NCBI GenBank assembly: GCA_964655195.1
Contig: CAZZLK010000021.1
Location: 8,089-72,088 of the forward strand
From: DUMJ01 sp964655195
Lineage (GTDB): Bacteria > DUMJ01
Direction: 5' to 3'
Length of the DNA stretch: 64,000 bases
The notes beneath the pieces are model-generated. The model was not told the DNA's origin. It did not search any database and worked only from the letters and a program-made list of their open reading frames with translations. The translations under genes and the position numbers were made by a program. Positions 18,177-25,697 of the stretch are shown piece after piece. The number at the start of each line of letters is the position of its first letter. Within the stretch, counting starts at the first letter, position 1.

Positions 18177-18966
18177 AGTAGAGATAAGAGGGGTTGGACT
18201 GCATACTGGAAAAGAGAGTAGGATTATAATATCTCCAGCATCCGCAGATACAGGTATAGTGTTTAACTTTGCAAAGAATAGCTTCACAAAGATCAAAGTG
18301 GATAGTATGGTCATCTCTACCAATAGAGGGACTATTTTGGCTCATAACGAGTACTCCATATATACAGTTGAGCATATCCTTTCTGCCCTTAATGGGCTAG
18401 AGATAGATAATGTGGAGATCATTGTAGATGGTGAAGAGATACCATCCTGTGATGGAAGTGCTAAGACCTTCGTAGACAAGTTAAAAGAAGCAGGGATAGA
18501 AATATTGGATAAAAAAAGGAAAGTAATTCAGCTTCCGGAACCTGTATGGATATTTAATGGAGAGAAGGGAATATTTGCACTACCCAGCGATAGACTCTCT
18601 ATTTATTACACGATAGAATTTCCTCGGATAGGAAAACAGTGGATATTCTATGAACATAATCCCTTGAGATATGAGCTGGAGATTGCACCTGCCAGGACAT
18701 TTGGTTTTGAAGAGGAGATAGAGATGCTAATCACTGAGGGTTTAGCAAAGGGAGGAAACCTTCAGAATTCCGTTATAGTTGGGAAAAATGGATACTCGTC
18801 ACCACTCAGATATCCAGATGAGTTTGTAAGGCATAAACTCTTGGACCTTATGGGAGACATATATTTGTTAGGGAAACGTATTAATGCTACAATATTTGTA
18901 GTAAAAGGTGGTCATAATCTTCACGTAGAATTAGTAAAGAAGATAAAAGAGGTGATCGATGATTGA
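18151..18966 (+). CDS. lpxC: UDP-3-O-acyl-N-acetylglucosamine deacetylase LpxC
   Basis: Zinc hydrolase that commits the cell to lipid A synthesis. The N-terminal GVGLHTGK loop is present. Zinc ligands are H75 (VEHILSAL), H228 and D232 (HKLLDLMGD), and the catalytic histidine is H255 (GGHNLH). The 271 residues are slightly short; the E. coli enzyme has about 305. It lacks the FabZ fusion seen in Bacteroidetes, and fabZ follows as a separate gene with an 8-bp overlap. Confidence 0.95.
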   Translation: MWQTTVKSKVEIRGVGLHTGKESRIIISPASADTGIVFNFAKNSFTKIKVDSMVISTNRGTILAHNEYSIYTVEHILSALNGLEIDNVEIIVDGEEIPSCDGSAKTFVDKLKEAGIEILDKKRKVIQLPEPVWIFNGEKGIFALPSDRLSIYYTIEFPRIGKQWIFYEHNPLRYELEIAPARTFGFEEEIEMLITEGLAKGGNLQNSVIVGKNGYSSPLRYPDEFVRHKLLDLMGDIYLLGKRINATIFVVKGGHNLHVELVKKIKEVIDD

Positions 18967-19450
18967 TAGAGAGATTTCAACTTTGAACATATATGAACTC
19001 TTAAATATACTACCCCACAGATATCCATTCTTATTGGTGGATAAGATTATAGAATACGAAAAGGGGAAGAGGGTAAAGGGTGTAAAGAATGTGACCATAA
19101 ATGAACCATATTTTCCTGGACATTTTCCGGAATTCCCGATTACGCCAGGTGTTATCATTATAGAAGCTATGGCACAGATAGGTGGGCTCCTTTTACTAGA
19201 AGAGGCAAAAGAAAAGGATGAGCTGGCAATATTAAGTGGGGTAGATAAAGTCAGGTTTCGTAGAATGGTAAGACCCGGAGATCAGATAGTGATAGAGGCA
19301 GAAATTCTTCAAAGAAAGATTAATTTTTGCAAATTAAAGTGTACCGCATACGTAGAGAGTAATGTGGTAGCAGAAGGTGAGTTATTAATAGCGTTATACA
19401 AGGAGGATTCTATCCGTGACATATATACATCCAACAGCGATAATAGATGA
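18959..19450 (+). CDS. fabZ: 3-hydroxyacyl-[acyl-carrier-protein] dehydratase FabZ
   Basis: Hot-dog-fold dehydratase of fatty acid elongation. It competes with LpxA and LpxC for 3-hydroxyacyl-ACP, which explains the linkage. LPHRYPFLLVDKI and the catalytic His of FPGHFPEFPITPGV with the Glu of IIEAMAQ are intact. The 163 residues include a slightly longer C-terminus that overlaps lpxA by 35 bp. Confidence 0.95.
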   Translation: MIDREISTLNIYELLNILPHRYPFLLVDKIIEYEKGKRVKGVKNVTINEPYFPGHFPEFPITPGVIIIEAMAQIGGLLLLEEAKEKDELAILSGVDKVRFRRMVRPGDQIVIEAEILQRKINFCKLKCTAYVESNVVAEGELLIALYKEDSIRDIYTSNSDNR

Positions 19451-20240
19451 GTCGGTCAAGTTAGGAATCGATGTGGAAATTGGGCCCTATGTAGTAATAA
19501 AACATGATACTGTTATAGGAAGTGGTACTAAGATCGATGCCCATTGTATTATAGGCCCATGGGTCACTATAGGGAGTAAGTGTGAGATATACGGAGGATG
19601 TTCTATAGGTGCTCCGCCTCAAGACATAAGATATAAAGGTGAAAGAAGTTTTGTAATAATTGGAGATAATAACATCCTCAGAGAGTTTGTTACTATACAT
19701 AGAGCAACAGGAAAAGACAAAGCCACTATAATAGGAGATGGCAATTTCCTTATGGCATATTCCCATATAGCCCATAACTGTAAACTTGGTAACGGGATAA
19801 CTATGGCTAATTCTTCTAATCTGGCAGGTTATGTAGAAGTATATGATAAGGCTGTTATAGGAGGAATAGTTGGGATACACCAATTTGTCAGGATAGGAAG
19901 GTTAGCTATGGTAGGAGCCTGCTCTAAAGTTGTTCAGGATGTCCTTCCATTTTCTCTTGTAGATGGACATCCGGCCAAGGCTTACGGTATAAATGTAGTT
20001 GGACTTAGGAGAGCAGGATACTCACCAGAGATCAGGAGTATCCTACAGAGGGCATTTAAAATTTTCTACTTTGCCCATCCCAACAGATCCAAGTCGCTTA
20101 CTATGCTTTTAGAGGAGCTTGACAGTATACCTGAAGTTGAAGAGATGGTAGAATTTATCAGAAACAGTAGAAGGGGGATCGTAAAAGCAGCTAAAGAAGC
20201 TTTACAATGGGACGTTCAGACATTCTTAGAAAATATGTAA
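19416..20240 (+). CDS. lpxA: Acyl-[ACP]-UDP-N-acetylglucosamine O-acyltransferase LpxA
   Basis: First enzyme of lipid A synthesis. The N-terminal left-handed beta-helix starts at YIHPTAIIDESVKLG. The family fingerprint GAPPQDIRYKGE and the catalytic histidine in MAYSHIAHNC are present, as is HQFVRIG with its conserved GGIVGIHQ context. The C-terminal helical domain is complete (274 residues in total). The GTG start at 19416 is supported by an AAGGAGGA site 8 nt upstream, inside fabZ. No lpxI or lpxH lies between lpxA and lpxB, so the UDP-diacylglucosamine hydrolase must be encoded elsewhere. Confidence 0.95.
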   Translation: MTYIHPTAIIDESVKLGIDVEIGPYVVIKHDTVIGSGTKIDAHCIIGPWVTIGSKCEIYGGCSIGAPPQDIRYKGERSFVIIGDNNILREFVTIHRATGKDKATIIGDGNFLMAYSHIAHNCKLGNGITMANSSNLAGYVEVYDKAVIGGIVGIHQFVRIGRLAMVGACSKVVQDVLPFSLVDGHPAKAYGINVVGLRRAGYSPEIRSILQRAFKIFYFAHPNRSKSLTMLLEELDSIPEVEEMVEFIRNSRRGIVKAAKEALQWDVQTFLENM

Positions 20241-21379
20241 GAATTGCTATTCTGGCAGGTGAGGTATCCGGAGATATACAGGGGTCTTATCTTGCTAATG
20301 GACTGTTGAACAATGATTATGGAATAAAAGTAGCACTCTGTGGTATTGGGGGGGAATATATGAGAAATAGGGGAGTCAAGTTATGGGAGGAAACAGCCAG
20401 GTATGGTTCAGTTGGTTTTTGGGAACCAGTAAAATTTCTGCCTAACTGGCTTAAGATTTACAATAAAGTTAAAGAAATGCTAAAGAAAGAAGAATTAGAT
20501 GGGGTAATTTTTATTGATAATCAGGGATTTAATCTTCAGGTAGCCAAGTTTATCAAGAGAGAAAGACCTGATTTGTCTATGTTCTATTACTTTTCTCCAC
20601 AGGCATGGCTTTGGGGTAGTGGAATAGCCAAACAGGTAAGAGACCTTGGAATTAAAGTTTTGGCAGTTTTTCAGAAAGAAGCAGAGGTATACAGGGAGAA
20701 TAACGTAGAGGTATATTTCGTAGGACATCCTCTTTTAGATATAGTAGAGGCAAAGGTCCCCTCAGAAAAGATAAGAGAAAGTTTAGGGATAAAGGATGAC
20801 CTTCCCCTTATCGGAATATTTCCTGGAAGTAGACAACAGGAGGTCATTTCTCTATTACCAATTATTTTAGAAGGGATCGCTCCTCTAATAAATAGAGAGG
20901 CTTACTTTTATATAGCCAGTGCATCTGATTTTACCTACAAGTGGATTGGAGAGATCTTAGAAAAAAAGAATCTATATATACCAATTATCTCCAACAATAG
21001 ATATGACTATATGAATGCCTCTAAACTCCTAATTATGGCGTCTGGAACGGCAGTCTTAGAGGCATCTCTTATAGGTATCCCGGTTATAGCTCTATATAAA
21101 CTATCGTGGATTTCCTGGAATATTGCAAAAAAGATAGTTCATTACCCCTATGCTACTATGCCGAATATCTTACTTGAAAAGCCGGTTGTCATAGAGCTGC
21201 TTCAGAAGGATGCTAATCCTGTAAGGTTAAGGGAGACTGTAAGAGAGTTGCTGGGTGATAGTAAAAAGATAGAAAGCATCAAAAAAGATCTGGAAGGGGT
21301 AAGAGAAGTATTGGGAGAGAAGGGAGCGATAAAGAGAGCGGTCGAATTTATCTTTAAGGGGCTGAACTGTATTGAGTAA
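20207..21379 (+). CDS. lpxB: Lipid-A-disaccharide synthase LpxB
   Basis: GT19 glycosyltransferase that joins lipid X to UDP-diacylglucosamine. The N-terminus contains ILAGEVSGDIQGSYL, and the middle contains FIDNQGFNLQVAKF and YYFSPQAWLWG. The nucleotide-binding GIFPGSRQQEV and the C-terminal MASGTAVLEASLIGIP are clear. The 390 residues are full length. It overlaps lpxA by 34 bp and the following LpxB-like gene by 8 bp. Confidence 0.94.
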   Translation: MGRSDILRKYVRIAILAGEVSGDIQGSYLANGLLNNDYGIKVALCGIGGEYMRNRGVKLWEETARYGSVGFWEPVKFLPNWLKIYNKVKEMLKKEELDGVIFIDNQGFNLQVAKFIKRERPDLSMFYYFSPQAWLWGSGIAKQVRDLGIKVLAVFQKEAEVYRENNVEVYFVGHPLLDIVEAKVPSEKIRESLGIKDDLPLIGIFPGSRQQEVISLLPIILEGIAPLINREAYFYIASASDFTYKWIGEILEKKNLYIPIISNNRYDYMNASKLLIMASGTAVLEASLIGIPVIALYKLSWISWNIAKKIVHYPYATMPNILLEKPVVIELLQKDANPVRLRETVRELLGDSKKIESIKKDLEGVREVLGEKGAIKRAVEFIFKGLNCIE

Positions 21380-22499
21380 GTTGATTATGCTCACCAACAG
21401 TCCTGGAGAAATAGGAGGATGGTTTCTACCTTTAGCAAAAGCTATAAAAGAGACTTATCCTGCCATAGATATAATAGCTATTCTTTTGCCATGTCAGTAT
21501 GCAAGTGGAACTGAATATAGGGTACTTTTAGAGTCTGGATTATTCTCTAGGGTGATAGATAGAAAAGAACTACTGAAATTTTTTACAACTCCGGATTTAA
21601 ATGACAAAAGGATACTTATTTTGCAGCTTGGAGGAGACCCATACTGGGGAACCCTGCTCAAGATAAGATTAAAGAGTAAGCTCTTTATATATTCTGATAG
21701 CCTAGTCCATACAAATCGATGGGCAGATAAGATTCTTCTGAGCGATTCAAGATTCTCTAGAGGGAGAGAAAACGAAGTCGTAGTTGGTAATCTAATCCTT
21801 GAGAGTATAGACAGAGATATCACAGTAAACGGATCTAGTATAGCATTCTTACCTGGTAGTAGGCCATATGGACTCAAGTTGATACTCCCTCTAATGCTTG
21901 AAACCGCTGAGATATTAAGGAAGACTTCAGATAATTCGATAAAATTTATTGTTTCACCATTTATCCCTCTTGAAAGTCTGAATAGATATGTTCCAGCTAA
22001 TTTCGCATTAGAGCAAGATAGGATAATTTCTGGCTCAGGAAACGTCTATATACTCGAATATGGAGGGTCTTGGGATTGGGTGAAAGATGTGAGATTGGCT
22101 ATAAATATTCCTGGAACAAATACCTTACAACTGGCGCTTTTGGGTATACCTCAGATAACTATACTCCCACTTCAATGGGCTGAATATATCCCTCTAGAGG
22201 GTATAATGGAGTGGATAAGTAGGGCACCTCTTATAGGTAAGCCTATAAAAAGAAAAATAATTTATAGACTTATTCCTAAAATTAGGTTTATAGCCCTCCC
22301 CAATATAGTCTCCAAAAGGAAGATTACAGAGGAACTTATAATGGAGATTACACCGGAACTTCTAGCTCAAAAGATATTAGAACTTCTAAAAGATCAAGAA
22401 CGACTAGATAAAATGAAAGAGGAGCTAAAGAGTATAGATTTCCTAAGCGGAGCCGGAAGAAATATAGCTAAAATTATAGGTGAAGAACTCTGTGAGTAA
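21372..22499 (+). CDS. LpxB-like GT-B glycosyltransferase of unknown specificity
   Basis: The 375 residues share the outline of LpxB: an N-terminal MLTNSPGEIGGWFLPLA, a central IAFLPGSRPYGLKLILPL (compare GIFPGSRQQEV of LpxB), and a C-terminal INIPGTNTLQLALLGIPQITILP. Similarity is much weaker than for the neighbouring LpxB, and the substrate is unknown. Genes like this, annotated as lipid-A-disaccharide-synthase-related, occur beside lpxB in some deep-branching diderms. A membrane glycolipid role is inferred. It begins with a TTG overlapping lpxB by 8 bp and ends 8 bp inside the DUF3084 gene. Confidence 0.7.
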   Translation: MSKLIMLTNSPGEIGGWFLPLAKAIKETYPAIDIIAILLPCQYASGTEYRVLLESGLFSRVIDRKELLKFFTTPDLNDKRILILQLGGDPYWGTLLKIRLKSKLFIYSDSLVHTNRWADKILLSDSRFSRGRENEVVVGNLILESIDRDITVNGSSIAFLPGSRPYGLKLILPLMLETAEILRKTSDNSIKFIVSPFIPLESLNRYVPANFALEQDRIISGSGNVYILEYGGSWDWVKDVRLAINIPGTNTLQLALLGIPQITILPLQWAEYIPLEGIMEWISRAPLIGKPIKRKIIYRLIPKIRFIALPNIVSKRKITEELIMEITPELLAQKILELLKDQERLDKMKEELKSIDFLSGAGRNIAKIIGEELCE

Positions 22500-23904
22500 T
22501 CTTGATTGGGGTCTTATCATATTTCTCATAGCTATAAGTGGGTTTATAGCGTTTGTAGGTAACTATGTTGGGAGGAGGGCAGGGAAGAGAAGAATCTCTA
22601 TACTTGGTATAAGACCATATTATACCTCTATGATTATAACGGTACTTACTGGTATTATAATTACTACTGTAACTTTAATTACTCTTATTAGTGTATCTTC
22701 AAGTATGAGAAGCGCATTAGAGAATAAAGCTCAACTTCAGGAGACAATAAAACTTCTTTCGCAAAGGTTAAGTGCTACAGAGTCAGAACTTTCTATAAGG
22801 GCAAGTGAACTAAGTGCAGCCATAGAGTATCAAAAAAAGTTAGAAAAGAGCATAAAGGAGCAGAATGAAAGAGTAAAAGAGCTAGAAAAGAAGTTAAAAG
22901 AGACAGAAGAAGAAATAAAAAATAGAGAGATTATTCTAAAGAATAGAGAGATTGCGTTAGAAGAAAGTAAAGCTCAGTTGAGGGAATTAGATAGGCAGAG
23001 AGAACATCTTATCAAAACAATCTCTGAATTAAATAAAGAAGTGGAACAGCTTAAGAGAGAGAAGAATAGTCTTTTACAGGAAAATACACAACTTAAGGAC
23101 AAATTAAATAAATTAGGAAAAGTGGTATCTTCTCTTGAAGAACAGAGAAAGATTTTGAATAATAAGTTAGAACTATACAGTTCTGAATTGGCCGAGTTAA
23201 AGAAAGAGATAAACGATTATAAAGCTCAGGCAAAGGAACTTAAGAAAGAGATAAAACAGAAGGAATCACAGCTAAATTTATTAAGACACCAGAAAATTCT
23301 TTTTTACGGGGGAGAGATAATACTAGCAGAGACCATAAATGGACCCAAAAGTGAACAAGAAGCCAAGGACAGCTTAAAATATATGCTAGAGAGGGCTGAA
23401 GAGATAGCAAGATATAGATATCTGCATTCGGGAGAATCTGTGCCTGATAAGGATACCCCACTAATATCTTATGATCCAAGCGAGTTAGAAAGTGTAATAA
23501 GATCTCTAAAAGAGGAACAGCGACTAATACGTATAAGAGTAAGAAACAATACGTTTGTTTATGAACCGATTTATGTAACTATAGAGTCTTTAAAGAGTAG
23601 ATTGATATTTAGTAAGGATGAAACTATCGTCTTTAAATTTATCTCTGCCAAGTTGCCAAGGAATAAAATAATCGAAGAGCTCGATACTTTACTAAGTGAA
23701 GTAAGAAAAGAGGGTATAAGAAGAGGTATGATTATTGACCATCTAACCAATCCTATCAGTAACGTATCTTATGAGACGCTCTTGGGACTATCGGTTAGAA
23801 TAAAAGTCAACTATATGAAATTTGGAAGCACTTTAGTTGTGGTTAAAGCGGAAAGAGACATATACACTGGAGGTCCCTTAAGAATAAAATTTGAGCTTCG
23901 TTAG
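22492..23904 (+). CDS. DUF3084 membrane coiled-coil protein
   Basis: Two N-terminal membrane helices (about LIIFLIAISGFIAFVGNYVG and SMIITVLTGIIITTVTLITL) flank a basic loop, GRRAGKRRISILGIRP, which is the hallmark of DUF3084. A coiled coil of about 200 residues follows, then a globular C-terminal domain of about 180 residues. The family is known from cyanobacteria, Synergistetes and similar diderms; its function is unknown. Ending the lipid A operon, it may bridge envelope layers (inference). GTG 22492 has an AGGTGA site 9 nt upstream and is preferred over GTG 22480. Confidence 0.8.
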   Translation: MSNLDWGLIIFLIAISGFIAFVGNYVGRRAGKRRISILGIRPYYTSMIITVLTGIIITTVTLITLISVSSSMRSALENKAQLQETIKLLSQRLSATESELSIRASELSAAIEYQKKLEKSIKEQNERVKELEKKLKETEEEIKNREIILKNREIALEESKAQLRELDRQREHLIKTISELNKEVEQLKREKNSLLQENTQLKDKLNKLGKVVSSLEEQRKILNNKLELYSSELAELKKEINDYKAQAKELKKEIKQKESQLNLLRHQKILFYGGEIILAETINGPKSEQEAKDSLKYMLERAEEIARYRYLHSGESVPDKDTPLISYDPSELESVIRSLKEEQRLIRIRVRNNTFVYEPIYVTIESLKSRLIFSKDETIVFKFISAKLPRNKIIEELDTLLSEVRKEGIRRGMIIDHLTNPISNVSYETLLGLSVRIKVNYMKFGSTLVVVKAERDIYTGGPLRIKFELR

Positions 23905-23916
23905 GTAGATATAATT

Positions 23917-23987
23917 AGTCGGATAATATATCTTATGTAAAGTAAAAATAAACTCAGACTGTCTTAGATTCTAAAATCCATCCGACT
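23917..23987 (+). repeat. Inverted repeat AGTCGGAT...ATCCGACT after the lipid A operon
   Basis: AGTCGGAT at 23917-23924 is mirrored by ATCCGACT at 23980-23987, 55 nt apart. There is no T-run, so it does not look like an ordinary intrinsic terminator. It could form a long hairpin at the end of the 24-kb gene run. Confidence 0.4.
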
Positions 23988-24011
23988 TGTTATTCTTATC
24001 TCCAATATGCT

Positions 24012-24054
24012 ATCCTTATATAAAATGTAAATTGTGAATATTGTGAATAAGGAT
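24012..24054 (+). promoter_or_regulatory. Hairpin and tandem 9-mer upstream of the sugar transferase
   Basis: ATCCTTAT (24012-24019) pairs with ATAAGGAT (24047-24054) and is followed by a run of T. Inside the loop, ATTGTGAAT is repeated head to tail (24031-24039 and 24040-24048). This may be a weak terminator for the upstream operon or an operator for the gene that starts at 24084. The roles are inferred. Confidence 0.35.
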
Positions 24055-24083
24055 TAATTTTTTATATCTTAATTTTAATAAAA

Positions 24084-25325
24084 ATGAGCGCAGGGACATT
24101 TCAGAATCAAAATATATATAGAGTCCTAAATCTGACAGGGATTTTTGCTATCATACTCATCTCTTCTTACCTGTCCTGGAGAACGGCGGAGTTTTGGAAG
24201 ATAAAAGAAGGAATCCCTATGGTTTCTCTGATACTCGCAGCCCATATCATATCCTCTCTTATAATCTCTAAGCTCATTATATTCCCTAAGATCGAACATC
24301 TGGGTATAGTCTTCTCTACAGTTAGCTTTATGCTTTTATTAGTTATTGGCATTATCGCAGTAAGTAGAATTTACTATTCACGGAGTTTCTTGTTATCTTC
24401 ATATATCTTAGATGTCATCCTCCTTATACTCTGTAATCATAGAAAAAAGAAACCTGTCTTTGCTCTTCTCCCTTTTGACAAAAGAGATGAAGACTTACTT
24501 AAAATAAGTAACATAGACTGGTGTATCCTCCAGTCTCCTTCTGTTGATAATGTAGATCTAGATGGTATTGTGGTGACCTCTTTGAAAGATCTAACCCCTG
24601 AATGGGCCCATTTTATTGTTACCCAAAAACTTAAAGGGACCTCAATATACCATGCATCAGAAGTATATGAATTAATACTGGGAAAATTACCTCTTAAATA
24701 TTTCTACTCAGAACTCATAGAAAGTTCGAGTCAGCCTTTTGTTACAAAATTTATAAAGAGATTGTCTGATATTATACTCGCTTCCCTTCTCTTCCCTATC
24801 GCTCTTATATTATCAATTATAATAGCCTTACTTATAAAAATAGACTCTGAAGGACCGGTCTTCTTCACACAGGATAGAATTGGTCAAGGGGGTAAAACTT
24901 ATAAGATCATAAAATTCAGGACTATGTACAAGGATGCTGAGATCGACGGACCTAGGTTTACAGAAAGGGATGATCCACGTATTACATATATAGGACGTAT
25001 ATTAAGAAGGCTTCATTTAGACGAGCTCCCACAGATCTGGAATATTCTGAAAGGCGAGATGAGTTTTATAGGTCCAAGACCAGAGCAGGCAAAGTTAGTA
25101 AAGGAGTTTGAAAAGGAGATTCCCTTCTATAGTTATAGACACCTAGTGAAACCAGGTATAACCGGTTGGGCACAGGTAAACCAAGGTTATGCAGCAGGAA
25201 TTACAGAAACGATAGAAAAATTGGAATATGACCTCTACTATATAAAGAATCTGTCCCCTTGGCTTGACCTCGTAATACTGCTTAAGACCGTAAAGATGAT
25301 AATAACCAGATGGGGTTCAAGGTAA
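24084..25325 (+). CDS. Polyprenyl-phosphate sugar-1-phosphate transferase (exopolysaccharide initiation)
   Basis: Transfers a sugar-1-phosphate from a nucleotide sugar to undecaprenyl phosphate, starting a polysaccharide repeat unit. The N-terminal half has four predicted membrane helices and a soluble segment. Residues from about 223 form the bacterial sugar transferase domain with KRLSDIILASLLFP, EGPVFFTQDRIG, IKFRTMYKDAE, RRLHLDELPQIWN and the GEMSFIGPRPE signature. The layout is WbaP/EpsL-like. The ATG has no Shine-Dalgarno site; the leader is almost pure A and T. It stands alone, with no glycosyltransferases nearby. The sugar donated cannot be told. Confidence 0.88.
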   Translation: MSAGTFQNQNIYRVLNLTGIFAIILISSYLSWRTAEFWKIKEGIPMVSLILAAHIISSLIISKLIIFPKIEHLGIVFSTVSFMLLLVIGIIAVSRIYYSRSFLLSSYILDVILLILCNHRKKKPVFALLPFDKRDEDLLKISNIDWCILQSPSVDNVDLDGIVVTSLKDLTPEWAHFIVTQKLKGTSIYHASEVYELILGKLPLKYFYSELIESSSQPFVTKFIKRLSDIILASLLFPIALILSIIIALLIKIDSEGPVFFTQDRIGQGGKTYKIIKFRTMYKDAEIDGPRFTERDDPRITYIGRILRRLHLDELPQIWNILKGEMSFIGPRPEQAKLVKEFEKEIPFYSYRHLVKPGITGWAQVNQGYAAGITETIEKLEYDLYYIKNLSPWLDLVILLKTVKMIITRWGSR

Positions 25326-25356
25326 CTAAGTACTAGCTTCCAGCTCCTTGAACAGG

Positions 25357-25384
25357 TTGACAACATAAAAAGATCTTTTATACG
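25357..25384 (+). promoter_or_regulatory. Candidate sigma-70 promoter
   Basis: TTGACA (25357-25362) and TATACG (25379-25384) are 16 bp apart, inside the 372-bp gap after the sugar transferase. It would transcribe the 42-residue frame at 25412 and possibly the ABC exporter. Confidence 0.4.
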
Positions 25385-25411
25385 GGGGAACCTTAACTCA
25401 TTATTCTTGGA

Positions 25412-25540
25412 ATGGAGGAGTGGGCTATTCATATACGCTACTTACAGATTACCGGAAGAGATCTAAGTGATTGGCGTAATCCCAGTACAGGTGGATGGTT
25501 ACTGCTAGGAGAAGGAGCAAATATACTAGAAAGCTATTAA
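25412..25540 (+). CDS. Small unidentified open frame, possibly a gene remnant
   Basis: A 42-codon frame in an otherwise gene-free 372-bp stretch. Its product is rich in Trp, Gly and Leu (for example DWRNPSTGGWLLLGEG), which looks more like real protein than random sequence, and a candidate promoter lies 28 bp upstream. There is no clear ribosome-binding site. I do not recognise the family. It may be the end of a deleted gene or a genuine small protein. The rest of the gap, 25541-25680, shows only AT-rich sequence. Confidence 0.3.
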   Translation: MEEWAIHIRYLQITGRDLSDWRNPSTGGWLLLGEGANILESY

Positions 25541-25697
25541 ATCTGGAACAGTATTGATAGAATAAATTAGGATTAGAAGTTTCGCTCAATTAAATTGATC
25601 CCTCACCTCTGCTGAAATATGAAAAATCAAAATTATATGGTAAAATATTACACTGTAAAATAGAGAAGTATTTGATGCCCTGGAGGTAGTTTGCTGT

